DNA of 52,782 nt from Treponema sp. (GTDB lineage: Bacteria > Spirochaetota > Spirochaetia > Treponematales > Breznakiellaceae). The translations under genes were made by a program, and so were the position numbers. The notes under the pieces were generated by a model, which ran no database searches, was not told where the DNA came from, and worked only from the letters and a program-made list of their open reading frames with translations. Below, piece after piece: positions 15,350-25,840 of the stretch; position 1 is the stretch's first letter; each line of letters starts with the position of its first letter. The stretch is taken from NCBI GenBank assembly GCA_031256445.1, contig JAIRQN010000055.1, positions 1 to 52,782 on the forward strand. Reading direction: 5' to 3'.

Positions 15350-18109
15350 ATGACACATCTTATATTTTTTTCCGCTTCCGCAGGGGCAGGGATCATTGCG
15401 GCCGACCTTCGGCTGAGTACGGATTACAGTCGCGCCTCCTGGATTGCTTGCCTCCGCGACCGCGGAAACGCCCTGCGAACCGGCGCCTGCGGAAGACGCT
15501 CCGAAGGAAGCCATGCTGCTGTGGCTCGCCGATTGATTGGCGGCGATTGAATGGCCTTTGGATCTGCGCGCGGAGTCGTCTGTTACCTGAATACGGATTA
15601 AATGCATGCGTGATGCGATCTCCTGCCTTATTTCTTCGATCATGTTTTCAAAAATCTGGAAACCTTCAACTTTATACTCTGTAAGCGGATTCTTTTGCGC
15701 GTAATGGCGCAGATAAACAGCTTCGCGGAGAGCTTCCATATTCTCCAGATGATCCAGCCATCTGCGATCCACCGCGTAAAGATAATTATCCCTGATAATC
15801 ATGTTCAGATAATCATGGCCGATAAGCGTTTCCTTGCCGCTGATATCCTGCTCCAGGGCACAAAGGATATGTTTTTCCAGCAATTCGGTATTTTTATACT
15901 CTCTGCTGTCGCTGGCAAGCGCCAGATTATAGCCGAATTTCGTCCTCAGGTATTCAATTATGCCAGTAATTGCCTTTCCGGTGTCATTTTTATATGAAGC
16001 GCCGAACTCGTCAATAAGGTCGCCGATCATTGCGGCAGTCGAATCGTTTACGCGCTTTTTTAAATCCTGATCCAAAAGTATCGCGTCACGCTGCTCATAG
16101 ATAAATTTGCGCTGCTGGTTAAGCACATCGTCGTACTCCAGAAGGTGTTTGCGGATTTCAAAGTTCCGCTCTTCCACCTTCTTCTGCGCTCCTTCTATGC
16201 TCCGGTTCAGCATTGGGTGAAAAATGGGTTCTCCGCCCGACATGCCAATTCTGCTCATGATGCTTTTCATCTTTTCGCCGCCGAAAAGACGCATCAGTTC
16301 ATCGTCCATTGAAATAAAGAACCTGCTCTTTCCCGGATCGCCCTGGCGGCCGGATCTTCCGCGAAGCTGGTTATCAATGCGCCGGCTTTCGTGGCGTTCC
16401 GTGCCAATTACATAGAGGCCTCCAAGAGATTTTACCTCTTCATAATCGTCCTTCCACTTTTCATATTCTTCGCGGTAAACAGCCGCGTATTCTTCCGCAG
16501 ACGCGTTCGTGCCGGCGCGCCGGCGCGCTCTTGATTCCGGGTTTCCTCCCAGCTTGATATCGGTACCGCGGCCTGCCATGTTAGTTGCAATGGTGACAGC
16601 GCCTTTGGCGCCGGCTTCGGCGATAATTAGCGCCTCACGCGCGTGATTTTTCGCGTTCAGCACTTCGTGTCTTACGCCCTTGCGCATAAGCAGCGCGGAT
16701 ATATGCTCAGATTTTTCGATTGATACGGTTCCGACAAGCATTGGCTGGCCTTTCTTAAAATACTCGGCAATTTCATTGCATAAAGCCGTATCCTTGTCTT
16801 TTTCATTCATATATACAACATCATCTTCGTCAATGCGCGCAACCGGCAGGTTTGTCGGAATTACTACGACATCCAGCTTGTATATTTTATTGAACTCGAC
16901 GGCTTCAGTGTCAGCTGTTCCTGTCATGCCGGAGATTTTTTTGTACAGTCTGAAATAATTCTGAAATGTGATTGTGGCGAGCGTTCTGTTGCGCTGCGCG
17001 ATTTTTATCCGTTCTTTCGCTTCAATCGCCTGGTGAAGCCCGTCAGAATAACGCCTGCCGTGCAGAATGCGGCCGGTAAATTCATCTACAATCTGAACCT
17101 GCCCTTCTTCCACAACATAATCAACATCAATATGAAAAAGTTTATGCGCCTTCAGCGCCTGGGTAAAATAGTGAATATATTCAAAATTTTCTTCGTCTAC
17201 TATCGCGCCCTGAATCAGGTTTCGCTTTTTCAGTATTTCCTCAATTGTGGCAAGTCCCTGATTGCTGAAAGAAACGCTTTTATTTTTTTCATTGATTTTA
17301 TAGTCGCCGGTTACTTCTTCGCCGCGGGTTTCATCAGGATATTCGCCGTTCTCCTTTTTTTCAATTTCGCGTAACGTACCGAGGAGTTTGTCAACTTCGG
17401 CGTATTTGAAGGTATCGTCTTCCGCGGCTCCCGAAATGATAAGCGGAGTGCGCGCTTCGTCAATTAAAATTGAATCTATTTCATCCACAATGCAGAAATT
17501 ATGCCCGCGCTGCACGCGGCTTTCCATGTCGCGGTGCATATTATCGCGCAGGTAATCAAAGCCAAATTCGTTATTTGTGCCGTAGGTTATGTCACAGGCG
17601 TAATTTTCCTTTCTCTGTTCGTTGCTCATGTGCGATAGAATGGTCCCTACGGACAGGCCCAGGTAACTGAAAATCGGCTTCATCCATTGCGCATCGCGGC
17701 TTGCCAGGTAATCGTTAACGGTAACGACATGAATGCCGCTGCCGGGTATCGCGTTAAGATACGCGGCGGCGACAGACATCAATGTCTTTCCTTCGCCGGT
17801 TTTCATTTCCACTATTTTACCCTGGTGAAGCACAATGGAGCCAAGAACCTGCACATCGTAAGGCCGCTCTCCAAGATTGCGCCGCGCTGCTTCGCGCGCA
17901 AGAGCGAAGGCTTCCGGCAGAATACTGTCAAGGCTTTCGCCGTTTTTGTGACGTTCGCGGAACTGCGCGGTATATTCCGGGAATTCCTGCGCGGCAACAG
18001 CGGCGGCCCAGGCTTCTTTTTCATTAACGGCGTGAAGTAAAGGCAGCAAGGCTTTTAAATCGCGTTCATGCTGGGAGCCGAATAAAGCCTTAAAGAATTT
18101 TTCAAACAT
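15341..18109 (-). CDS. secA: Preprotein translocase ATPase SecA
   Basis: This 922-residue SecA is the motor that pushes unfolded preproteins through SecYEG. Walker A is GEGKT (105-109). The DEAD-type site reads [33 protein letters not shown] and [11 protein letters not shown] belong to the second nucleotide-binding fold. The C-terminus carries the zinc and SecB-binding motif [13 protein letters not shown], preceded by an Ala/Ser/Gly-rich linker. No domain is missing. There is no Shine-Dalgarno before the ATG. Instead a TATAAA lies 8 nt upstream, so the mRNA may be leaderless. The divergent neighbour is the OppF-type ATPase. Confidence 0.98.
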   Translation of the reverse strand: MFEKFFKALFGSQHERDLKALLPLLHAVNEKEAWAAAVAAQEFPEYTAQFRERHKNGESLDSILPEAFALAREAARRNLGERPYDVQVLGSIVLHQGKIVEMKTGEGKTLMSVAAAYLNAIPGSGIHVVTVNDYLASRDAQWMKPIFSYLGLSVGTILSHMSNEQRKENYACDITYGTNNEFGFDYLRDNMHRDMESRVQRGHNFCIVDEIDSILIDEARTPLIISGAAEDDTFKYAEVDKLLGTLREIEKKENGEYPDETRGEEVTGDYKINEKNKSVSFSNQGLATIEEILKKRNLIQGAIVDEENFEYIHYFTQALKAHKLFHIDVDYVVEEGQVQIVDEFTGRILHGRRYSDGLHQAIEAKERIKIAQRNRTLATITFQNYFRLYKKISGMTGTADTEAVEFNKIYKLDVVVIPTNLPVARIDEDDVVYMNEKDKDTALCNEIAEYFKKGQPMLVGTVSIEKSEHISALLMRKGVRHEVLNAKNHAREALIIAEAGAKGAVTIATNMAGRGTDIKLGGNPESRARRRAGTNASAEEYAAVYREEYEKWKDDYEEVKSLGGLYVIGTERHESRRIDNQLRGRSGRQGDPGKSRFFISMDDELMRLFGGEKMKSIMSRIGMSGGEPIFHPMLNRSIEGAQKKVEERNFEIRKHLLEYDDVLNQQRKFIYEQRDAILLDQDLKKRVNDSTAAMIGDLIDEFGASYKNDTGKAITGIIEYLRTKFGYNLALASDSREYKNTELLEKHILCALEQDISGKETLIGHDYLNMIIRDNYLYAVDRRWLDHLENMEALREAVYLRHYAQKNPLTEYKVEGFQIFENMIEEIRQEIASRMHLIRIQVTDDSARRSKGHSIAANQSASHSSMASFGASSAGAGSQGVSAVAEASNPGGATVIRTQPKVGRNDPCPCGSGKKYKMCHGR

Positions 18110-18117
18110 AAAATTAG

Positions 18118-18123
18118 TTTATA
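18118..18123 (-). promoter_or_regulatory. Putative -10 box of secA (leaderless)
   Basis: TATAAA on the minus strand lies 8 nt before the secA ATG and there is no Shine-Dalgarno. A TTGATT 15 bp further up is a possible but short-spaced -35. Transcription would start at or next to the ATG. Confidence 0.4.
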
Positions 18124-18197
18124 TGAAATTTTTACAGGAATCAATTACCCGGTTAAAACAGACGGCAGGCTGCCTTTCAAATAAACGTTTTTTAATC

Positions 18198-18203
18198 TAT
18201 AAT
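18198..18203 (+). promoter_or_regulatory. Putative -10 box of the OppF-type gene (leaderless)
   Basis: A perfect TATAAT lies 7 nt before the ATG at 18211, with a weak TTTCAA 17 bp upstream. No Shine-Dalgarno is present, so the transcript probably begins at the start codon. Confidence 0.5.
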
Positions 18204-18210
18204 AAAATTC

Positions 18211-19203
18211 ATGTCTGTTCTGACTGTCTCTCATCTTTATAAACGCTTTAATCTTGAAGCCGGTTTTTTCGCCCGTTTCGGGCGTTTCGTAAACGCGGTT
18301 AACGATATTTCCTTTTCCATCGGCAAAAATGAATCTTACGGACTGGTCGGCGAATCAGGCTGCGGAAAAACCACTACAGCGCGGATGCTGGTGCGAATGT
18401 ACGAAGCGGATTCGGGGGAAATACTGTTCCACAGGGGAGACTCCGCAGTATCTGTCGCTTCACTGCGAAAGGAAGAACTGCGGGAATACCGCGAGAAGGT
18501 TCGTTATGTGTTTCAGGACCCGGCAAGATCTCTTAATCCGCGGATGAGCGTTTACGAAGTTTTGGTTTCAGGATGCCGCCGTCCCTTGAAAAAGCGCGGC
18601 GTAAGCGAAAAGGAACTGCGCCGCAAAGCCGGCTCGATTCTGGAAGAAGCCGGTCTTCAGGCATCAGACCTTGAAAAACGTCCCTCCGAGTTTTCAGGCG
18701 GCCAGCGCCAGAGAATTTCCATTGCGCGATCCCTTTTAATGGAACCTGAAGTTTTAATCTGCGACGAAGTTGTCTCCGCGCTGGATGTTTCCATTCAGGG
18801 GCAGATTCTCAATCTGTTACTCGACATACGCGAAAAGAGGAATATCTCTTTTTTGTTTATCGCGCACGATTTAAAGGTAGCCTGCTATTTCTGCGACCGC
18901 ATCGGAGTAATGTACAGGGGCGAGCTGATGGAAGAAGCTCCCGCCGCCCTGCTTTACCGCGAAGGATTGCATCCGTATACGCAGCTTTTATTTTCCTGTG
19001 CCGCAGGGAATTCTGACAAACGTTTAGTAAATTCCGCACTACAAACTCAACACTCAAAACCCAACACTCAATACTCCGCTCTTCCCTCCTGCTCTTTCGC
19101 GCCGAGATGCGCCAGAGCTGCGGAACGCTGCTTTCAGGAACATCCCGTTCTGACCGAAGCCTCCTGCGGTCATTCAATCCGCTGTTTTAATTATGCTTCC
19201 TGA
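18211..19203 (+). CDS. Oligopeptide/dipeptide-type ABC transporter ATPase (OppF/DppF)
   Basis: This is a 330-residue ABC ATPase. Walker A is GESGCGKT (47-54), the signature FSGGQRQR is near 161-168, Walker B is VLICDE (181-186) and the switch His is H219. The C-terminal Cys pattern around CSFAPRCARAAERC (294-307) is the extra domain of OppD/OppF-like ATPases. Residues 272-291 (RLVNSALQTQ to QYSA) are a Gln/Ser/Thr/Asn-rich insert encoded by an ACTCAACACTC-type repeat, right before that motif. No permease or binding-protein gene is adjacent, so it is an orphan that must work with components encoded elsewhere. Its end overlaps the helicase gene by 11 nt. Confidence 0.85.
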   Translation: MSVLTVSHLYKRFNLEAGFFARFGRFVNAVNDISFSIGKNESYGLVGESGCGKTTTARMLVRMYEADSGEILFHRGDSAVSVASLRKEELREYREKVRYVFQDPARSLNPRMSVYEVLVSGCRRPLKKRGVSEKELRRKAGSILEEAGLQASDLEKRPSEFSGGQRQRISIARSLLMEPEVLICDEVVSALDVSIQGQILNLLLDIREKRNISFLFIAHDLKVACYFCDRIGVMYRGELMEEAPAALLYREGLHPYTQLLFSCAAGNSDKRLVNSALQTQHSKPNTQYSALPSCSFAPRCARAAERCFQEHPVLTEASCGHSIRCFNYAS

Positions 19204-22200
19204 AACATTCCATCCTGTAATCCGTAACTGGTTTACCGAAACATACGGCATCCCCACTTCCGTACAGGCGCAAGCCTGGCCGCTTATTGAAAACGGAGAG
19301 AATGTTCTGGCTCTGGCTCCTACGGGCAGCGGCAAGACGCTTACCGCGTTTCTTTCGGCAATTTCGCGCTTCGTTAACGAAGGGCCGCAAAATTACCAGA
19401 GCGGGAAACTGTCCGTTCTTTATGTTTCTCCCCTAAAAGCCCTTAATGAGGACATTAAACGCAATCTGCTTCATCCGTTAGCTGCAATCAAAACGCGCTT
19501 TGAGAAAGAAGGTCTTGCCTTTCCTCCTGTGCGGGTGGAAACAAGATCAGGCGACACGCCTCAGTCCGAGCGCCGCCGTTTTTTCATCCGCCCTCCTTCG
19601 ATTCTTGCCCTTACTCCGGAGAGTCTTGCCATAATCCTGTTAAACCCGCGGGGCAGACAGGTATTATCCTCGGTAAAATACGTTATTATCGACGAAATAC
19701 ACGCGCTTTTGGGAAACAAACGCGGCGCGTATCTTTCCTGTCAGATTGACAGACTTGCCCTGATCGCCGGGGAATTTCAGCGTATCAGTCTTTCAGCTAC
19801 TGTCCGTAATCCAGATATGGCAGCCGCATTTACAGGCGGAACAGGCAGGAAGGTGAGCATTGTATCTCCTCCCGCCGAAAAGAAAATTGATTTCAGCGTG
19901 GAATTTCCGGATGCCGGCTATAACACCGGCAAAGACGCGCATAACAATGAAGCGCGCGCGGAAAAATACGGAAAGCGTTATACGCCATTAATAGATTATA
20001 TCCTAAAACGCATCCGGGAAGATTCAACACTGCTGGTATTCGCCGAATCGCGGCGGAGAGCCGAAAGACTCTGTTATTTTTTAAATACGGAAGCCGCTCC
20101 TTCAGGAAGCGCTGTTGCTTTCCCCCACCACGGCTCCCTTTCCAAGGAAATCAGACGCGGCGTTGAAAAAGGGCTTGCCGAAGGACTGCTTCCGTGCGTG
20201 GTAGCTACCGCCTCTCTGGAACTTGGGATTGACATAGGCGACATAGACGAAGTTGTGCTGGCAGGCAGCACAGGCAATGTATCGCAGGCGCTTCAGCGGA
20301 TTGGACGTTCCGGCCACGGAGTGGGACAGGTAAGCAAGGGCAGGCTTTTCGCATTTCACGGCAAGGATCTTCTTGTCGCCGCGGCTTTAAAAAGCGCGGT
20401 TGAAGACCGCGATATAGAGGAAATAAACCCAATAGAAAATCCGCTGGATGTGCTGGCGCAGTTAATTCTCTCTCTCTGCTGCGAAAAGGAAAGAAACATT
20501 GAAGAACTATATCAATTAATTAAAAGTTTTTATATTTTTAAAAATCTGAATTATGATTCTTTTAACCGCGTTGTACATATGCTGGCGGGATTATCTTTTA
20601 AAGGAAAAGGAGAAGCGTCCAGGTTACGTGACATAAAACCCAGAATCTGGTTTGACAAAATTGAAGACAAAATCGGCGCGCTTGACGGGACGACTGTCCT
20701 GCTTTATTCATCGGGAGGAGTAATCGCGAACAGGGGGCTTTTTTCACTCAGACTCGCAGACGGCACCAGGATTGGCGAACTGGACGAAGAATTTGTCTGG
20801 GAACGGGCAATCGGCGACTGTTTTGATTTCGGCGCGCGCGGCTGGCGCATAACAAATATCGGTCCGGAAGCGGTTGAGGTAACGCCGCTTGAAAAAAGAG
20901 CGGATTACATTCCGTTCTGGAAAGGCGAAGCGGTTTTCCGCAGCGCAAATTTAACGCAAAGGGTTATTTCAATTCTTGATGAATACAACAGAACAAATGA
21001 TATTTCAACATGTTTGGCAAAAGAAGCGCGGGAGTCTCTTTTTGATTTCCTCGATTCGCAAAGCAGATCGCAGCAAGCGGCGAAGTACAACAGGCAAAAC
21101 AGGATTCCTCTTCCTGACAGTAAAAACATTGTAATAGAAATTATTGAAGGAACCGAGCTTAACAGGGATTTTTGTTCGATAGTACTGCACAGTTTCCGCG
21201 GCGGAAGCGTAAACTACCCTCTTTCGCTCGCGCTGTCAATGGAGTTATCGCAGGCTGTCAATTTGCGCGTTGAGCCTTTTTCCAATGATGACAGCATTCT
21301 CTTTTTATTGCCGCGCCTTGGATTAAAAGACGCTTCCCTGCCTCCTGAAGAAATTTTCCGCCGCGCGCTTGAAGCGCTGGAAAAAAGAGAACCGGGCGTT
21401 AATGCCCGCGGCATTACCCGCGCAGAGAGACTTTTCAGAAACCGCCTTGAAGCGTCCGGCGTTTTCGGAGCCGCTTTCCGCGAAGCCGCAGAGCGAAGCC
21501 TTCTTCTGCCTAAAGCGCCTTTCGGCAAACGCACCCCCCTTTGGATTATGCGCCAAAGATCAAAGCGGCTATTTGACGCGGTCGCGGGCGAAGACGGTTT
21601 TCCCGTAACGACAGAAGCGTGGCGGACCTGCCTTGTTGACAAATTCGACATGGACGGTTTTCGCTCTCTGGTATCGGCAATCAATGACGGCAGCGTTACT
21701 GTGTCATTCTTTCACACAAATATTCCAAGTCCGTTTTCACGCGACATGGTCAGGGAAGAAACCAATTCCTTTATGTACGAATACGATGAACGAAAGGATA
21801 TCTCCGGCTCCGCGCGGGCCACGCTATCCGATAGAATAATCGAAGAAGCTGTCAATAATTCATCATTGCGCCCCTCACTGAAAGAATCAATTGTAAATGA
21901 TTTTGTTTCAAGACTCAGAAGAGAAACCGCAGGTTACGCTCCGGACGATATTCTCTCGTTATGCGAATGGATAAAGGAAAGGGCAGTAATTCCGTATGAT
22001 GAGTGGGAAATCCTCTGCGCCGCCATGAGTGACGAAACAAGGCAGAACGCGCTGACCGGCATTTTTGACAGCGGAAAAATAAAAATTGTTACGCGTAACG
22101 GCACGTCCGCGCAGTCTGTAATTCACCGCGAATGGGAAAAAGCATGGCGCAGCGAACCTCTTGGCATGCTTGGGCAATGGCTGCGCTATGAAGGCCCTGT

Positions 22201-23722
22201 ATCCATTGAAAGAATATGCGCCGTTTTCGGCGTAAGCGAAAGCGACGCGCAAGACGCGGTAAACGCGTTAGCCGAAGTTGACGAAATAGTCACAGATGCC
22301 GCCATATTGAAAGATGCTGTTCCGCCTGACTCCTCAGTCAAAACTGTTCCCTCACTGCTCATCTGCGACAGGGAAAATCTGGAAATGCTATTGCGGCTTT
22401 CGCGTAAAAAAGAGCGGCCGGTAATAAAAGAGCGTCCCTCTTCATTGCTTGCGCCGTTTCTTGCGCTTCGCCAGGGATTGGCCTGCGCGGCAAATGAAAA
22501 TAAATCTGACATTTTTGTAAAAAGCCTGTACGCATGGACAGCGCCCGCAAAATTATGGGAAACCGAAATCCTGTGCGCAAGAAACAGCTCTTATAGCGGA
22601 GAAAAAATTGATCGGGAAATCCACGACGGACAGCTTGTCTGGTACGGCGTAAAAGGAAGCAAAGAGAAAATAGGCTTCTGCCTGCCTGAGGATCTGGATT
22701 TGGCAGGCGAAGCGAAAAAGAGCGAATCAAAGAACAGCGGAATTGGTTTAAAAATGGAACAGCTTGCATCATCAGAATTTTTCAACCGCCCGCGCGATTT
22801 TTGGGAAATAAAGAATGAACTTGCCGGCGCAGACTCATCCGGTAACTCAGTTTCAGTGTGCGCGAAGGCTCTTTGGCATGAGGTCTGGCAGGGTTCGCTG
22901 ACATCTGACTCTTTTGAACCTGTAAGAAAAGGACTGGAATTTGGTTTTATACCGAAAGAAATTGACATTCCCGCCGATCAATCAAGAGCCGCGGCGCGTC
23001 CCTTCGGCCGTCATCCCAGAATTCCGGGTGCTTTGAAAAACCGCTGGAAAAACGGAGCGCCTGTCAGCGGAAACTGGTTTTCCCTTGTCATGGAAGATCA
23101 AGCCGCCGGCAGTCCCGATCCAATCGAGGAAGACGCAGTAAACCGCGATCGCGTGCGCCTTCTTCTGCGCCGCTGGGGTATCCTCTGCCGCCCGTTACTC
23201 GAACATGAATCCGGCGCTTTTTCATGGTCAAAATTGCTTCCCGCCATGCGGCGCATGGAGCTTGCGGGAGAACTTGTTACAGGGCGTTTTTTCGCGGGAA
23301 TAAAATCACTGCAATTCGCCTCTCCTTCAATCGCCGCAGAACTCCTACAGGCGGATAATTTCGGCGGTATTTACTGGATGAACGCGGCTGATCCCGCAAG
23401 TCTCGCAGGCGTTGAAATTGAAGGTCTGGGATATTCGTTATGTGCAAGAATTGCGGGCAGCAGGCTTTATTACAGGGGAGCGCGGTTAATCGCTGTATCG
23501 GCAAAAAACGGCAGGGATTTGCAAATTAATATGGAAAACAGCGATCCTGACATGGCGGAGTTAATCTCTCTTTTAAAATTACCGCGAACAAGATCAGCGC
23601 TGCCGGAAAATAAAATATCCGTCGAAAAAATCAACGGACAGGACGCCGCCTACAGCGGTTACGCAGCTTGTTTTAAAGAAGCGGGTTTTGTAAGCGACAG
23701 GGGAAAGCTGGTTTTCTGGTGA
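19193..23722 (+). CDS. Lhr-type large superfamily 2 helicase
   Basis: This 1509-residue ATP-dependent helicase is close to the 1538 residues of E. coli Lhr. Motif I is APTGSGKT (42-49), motif II DEIH (167-170) and motif III SLSAT. Motifs V and VI lie in TASLELGIDIGDID and QALQRIGRSGHG. After the RecA pair come the winged-helix and Lhr-core regions, and a long C-terminal half as in full-length bacterial Lhr. Lhr proteins unwind 3'-tailed DNA or RNA:DNA hybrids and are linked to DNA repair. The start overlaps the ABC ATPase gene by 11 nt and has no Shine-Dalgarno, so translation may depend on the upstream gene. A second nuclease gene (RNB) is convergent downstream. Confidence 0.9.
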   Translation: MLPETFHPVIRNWFTETYGIPTSVQAQAWPLIENGENVLALAPTGSGKTLTAFLSAISRFVNEGPQNYQSGKLSVLYVSPLKALNEDIKRNLLHPLAAIKTRFEKEGLAFPPVRVETRSGDTPQSERRRFFIRPPSILALTPESLAIILLNPRGRQVLSSVKYVIIDEIHALLGNKRGAYLSCQIDRLALIAGEFQRISLSATVRNPDMAAAFTGGTGRKVSIVSPPAEKKIDFSVEFPDAGYNTGKDAHNNEARAEKYGKRYTPLIDYILKRIREDSTLLVFAESRRRAERLCYFLNTEAAPSGSAVAFPHHGSLSKEIRRGVEKGLAEGLLPCVVATASLELGIDIGDIDEVVLAGSTGNVSQALQRIGRSGHGVGQVSKGRLFAFHGKDLLVAAALKSAVEDRDIEEINPIENPLDVLAQLILSLCCEKERNIEELYQLIKSFYIFKNLNYDSFNRVVHMLAGLSFKGKGEASRLRDIKPRIWFDKIEDKIGALDGTTVLLYSSGGVIANRGLFSLRLADGTRIGELDEEFVWERAIGDCFDFGARGWRITNIGPEAVEVTPLEKRADYIPFWKGEAVFRSANLTQRVISILDEYNRTNDISTCLAKEARESLFDFLDSQSRSQQAAKYNRQNRIPLPDSKNIVIEIIEGTELNRDFCSIVLHSFRGGSVNYPLSLALSMELSQAVNLRVEPFSNDDSILFLLPRLGLKDASLPPEEIFRRALEALEKREPGVNARGITRAERLFRNRLEASGVFGAAFREAAERSLLLPKAPFGKRTPLWIMRQRSKRLFDAVAGEDGFPVTTEAWRTCLVDKFDMDGFRSLVSAINDGSVTVSFFHTNIPSPFSRDMVREETNSFMYEYDERKDISGSARATLSDRIIEEAVNNSSLRPSLKESIVNDFVSRLRRETAGYAPDDILSLCEWIKERAVIPYDEWEILCAAMSDETRQNALTGIFDSGKIKIVTRNGTSAQSVIHREWEKAWRSEPLGMLGQWLRYEGPVSIERICAVFGVSESDAQDAVNALAEVDEIVTDAAILKDAVPPDSSVKTVPSLLICDRENLEMLLRLSRKKERPVIKERPSSLLAPFLALRQGLACAANENKSDIFVKSLYAWTAPAKLWETEILCARNSSYSGEKIDREIHDGQLVWYGVKGSKEKIGFCLPEDLDLAGEAKKSESKNSGIGLKMEQLASSEFFNRPRDFWEIKNELAGADSSGNSVSVCAKALWHEVWQGSLTSDSFEPVRKGLEFGFIPKEIDIPADQSRAAARPFGRHPRIPGALKNRWKNGAPVSGNWFSLVMEDQAAGSPDPIEEDAVNRDRVRLLLRRWGILCRPLLEHESGAFSWSKLLPAMRRMELAGELVTGRFFAGIKSLQFASPSIAAELLQADNFGGIYWMNAADPASLAGVEIEGLGYSLCARIAGSRLYYRGARLIAVSAKNGRDLQINMENSDPDMAELISLLKLPRTRSALPENKISVEKINGQDAAYSGYAACFKEAGFVSDRGKLVFW

Positions 23723-23751
23723 ACGTATGCGCCGCGCAAATACGCTCATTG

Positions 23752-23788
23752 GACTTGTGAGATAACCAACAGGGTTATCAAACAAGTC
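23752..23788. repeat. Dispersed palindromic repeat, complete copy
   Basis: GACTTGT (23752-23758) pairs with ACAAGTC (23782-23788). After a 2x2 internal loop, GATAACC (23761-23767) pairs with GGTTATC (23773-23779) around AACAG. All 14 pairs are perfect, so both strands fold alike. It lies between the convergent helicase and RNB genes, just as the copy at 5127-5157 lies between convergent genes. No U-run follows. Confidence 0.8.
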
Positions 23789-23822
23789 TAATAATTGCCA
23801 GCTGTAAACCGTTAATCGCTCA

Positions 23823-25751
23823 CTACCCGCTGACAAAAACCGCTTCCCCCCTGGGGATATTAACCGACTTAAGCGTAAGTTTCAAAAGTTCGTTAGGCGC
23901 AACATCCTTTCGAATGGAAACCTGCGTTTCCAGGGCAAGGGAGGGTATTATTGTTTGTACGCGGTTTCCTTTCTTTTCCAGTACAACTGCTTCCCATACA
24001 GATTCCTTTTTACCGGACAGGTAAACCATTGTCCAGTGAATTCGCGAAGCGCGTTCCGCCTGAACTGCCGCGCTGGCGGCTGCCTCTCCTGCGGCAAGCC
24101 GCGCCATTACTTCATCCGCCTCAAGCGGTTTTCTTCCGCCCAGAAAAGCGTGAATCTGCATATGGGCAAGAAAATCAGTGTAGCGGCGCAGAGGGCTTGT
24201 CACCTGGGTATATATATCAAGACCCATTCCGCAGTGGCGGCCCGGCTTTGCGGAAAGAACGCGCGGCCTCATGCAGCGCCGAAGCTGCCAGGAACCAGCA
24301 AGACCTCCGGGAATTTTACCCTGTATTTCCGTCTCCTGGCTTATATAGGGAAACGCGATGCCATTTACCGCGGCCCAGGTTCCCGCGCCTTCCCCGGCGG
24401 ATATCATACATTCCCTGACCAGAGAAGCTGATTTGTATTGCGCGACAGGCTCTATTGTCACATTTTCATTTTCAACTGTTATATTTGTTTCCGGCAGTTC
24501 TATATTAACAGCGCCGGCGCCGGAGCGTCTTTTATTAATACGCGCCGCTAAATCATAAAGGGATCTCAGCGCACGGCTACCGGCGCTTTCCGCGTTACCC
24601 ATGTCAATATCCGCCTGTTCATATGTTATGCGCCTTACTTTTACAACAGAAGGGAATATTTCGGTATTTATTATTCTGCCAGCATCGTTAAATGTCATTT
24701 TAAATGTAAGCGCGGGCGATTTTTCAGACATACCCAGAGCGAAAAACGGCAGCGCCTCGTCAGCTAACATTCTGACTGTATTTTCCGGGAGGTACAAAGT
24801 GGCTCCCCTGTCGCGGGCTTCCTTTTCGGCCGGACTGTCAGGCGCGATTGAACAGGCGGGATCGGAAACATGAACATATAAAACCGTTTTTCCGTCTTTT
24901 TCTTCGATGGATACCGCGTCATCGGGATCGCGGCTCCAGGGGCTGTCAATCGCGAAAGCGTCAAGATGGCAGAGGTCTGCGCGGTTTAAACCGTCCTGGC
25001 CTTCAGGAGAAGGCGCTTCAGGGCAAATAACCGCACGGTTCAGCGAAACGCCGAAGCGTCCGGGGTGCGGATTGACCGCGTTTGACCAGAAACCGCAGGA
25101 AAGAAGCAGAGCGTGCGCGTCCTGCGGAGTTTCGCCAAGATCGAGTTCCTTCATGGTGCGGCTCTTCGCTGTTTTTCCGCAAGCGAGCGCTTCAACATCC
25201 TGCAAAAAACGCGCCGCGCCTGCCGGCAAATGATTTTCTTCCGTTTTTTTGTTAGCTGAATTTTTTATAAAATATTTAAGCCGCTCCAGAAAAGAAGCGC
25301 GTTCGTCTGCTTCACGCTGTTTTTCGGCGCGTTTTGCCTCCTCACAGGCAACGTCGTCTTTAGAGCGGCATTCAACCGCGGCGGTACTGCCGGAAAAATA
25401 CAAACCGTCCTTAAGCAGGCAATACGCCGCGTACGCGGAAGAAGGCGTGTACTCATTGAAAACAAACGATGAAAAATCTTTCAGGCTGAGCGAAGATCTT
25501 TCATCCGATAATAGTTCCCATGCTTCCTTTGCTTTTTTAAAAATATCCGGCGCGCCTGACAATTCAATAAATTCAAAATTTTTAACAGGTCCGGGATGAA
25601 GCAGTTCAATATCTTTATCCCGCACTTTTACCTGCGCGCCGCACCTGGCGGACGCGCCGTCCTGCAATAAAATGGTAAATTTTCCTTCAGAGATTTCCTT
25701 TACAATCGCGCTTTTATTTTTATAAATAACAAGCGCATGTTCCGCAGTCAT
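23823..25751 (-). CDS. RNB-domain ribonuclease (RNase II/R family)
   Basis: This 642-residue 3'-5' exoribonuclease is shaped like RNase II. The RNB catalytic core is recognised by AIDSPWSRDPDDAVSIEE, which carries the cluster of Asp residues that bind Mg2+, followed by LYVHVSDPA and the RGATLYLPENTVRML segment. A late SPLRRYTDFLAHMQIHAFLG motif is the usual end of RNB. The N-terminal third is divergent from canonical cold-shock domains and contains charged linkers. There is no Shine-Dalgarno. A perfect TATAAT lies 6 nt before the ATG, so the mRNA is probably leaderless. It probably turns over mRNA. RNase R in the strict sense is less likely, because the length fits RNase II and no Lys-rich tail is seen. 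Confidence 0.85.
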   Translation of the reverse strand: MTAEHALVIYKNKSAIVKEISEGKFTILLQDGASARCGAQVKVRDKDIELLHPGPVKNFEFIELSGAPDIFKKAKEAWELLSDERSSLSLKDFSSFVFNEYTPSSAYAAYCLLKDGLYFSGSTAAVECRSKDDVACEEAKRAEKQREADERASFLERLKYFIKNSANKKTEENHLPAGAARFLQDVEALACGKTAKSRTMKELDLGETPQDAHALLLSCGFWSNAVNPHPGRFGVSLNRAVICPEAPSPEGQDGLNRADLCHLDAFAIDSPWSRDPDDAVSIEEKDGKTVLYVHVSDPACSIAPDSPAEKEARDRGATLYLPENTVRMLADEALPFFALGMSEKSPALTFKMTFNDAGRIINTEIFPSVVKVRRITYEQADIDMGNAESAGSRALRSLYDLAARINKRRSGAGAVNIELPETNITVENENVTIEPVAQYKSASLVRECMISAGEGAGTWAAVNGIAFPYISQETEIQGKIPGGLAGSWQLRRCMRPRVLSAKPGRHCGMGLDIYTQVTSPLRRYTDFLAHMQIHAFLGGRKPLEADEVMARLAAGEAAASAAVQAERASRIHWTMVYLSGKKESVWEAVVLEKKGNRVQTIIPSLALETQVSIRKDVAPNELLKLTLKSVNIPRGEAVFVSG

Positions 25752-25757
25752 TGAATC

Positions 25758-25763
25758 ATTATA
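25758..25763 (-). promoter_or_regulatory. Putative -10 box of the RNB gene (leaderless)
   Basis: A perfect TATAAT on the minus strand ends 6 nt before the ATG at 25751. No clear -35 and no Shine-Dalgarno are present. The transcript would start at the initiation codon. Confidence 0.5.
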
Positions 25764-25819
25764 ACCGGATATTTACACAACAGGAAGATGATCCTGCAAA
25801 CAATAATTTAACTACTCAC

Positions 25820-25834
25820 TTCCCGCTATTCACT
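25820..25834. repeat. CACT-rich intergenic motif, copy shared with 43666-43680
   Basis: TTCCCGCTATTCACT occurs here and again identically at 43666-43680, both times in a short spacer at a gene boundary. Neighbouring bases (ACTACTCACT here) extend the CACT-rich character. See also 3184-3226. Confidence 0.45.
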
Positions 25835-25840
25835 CTCCCC

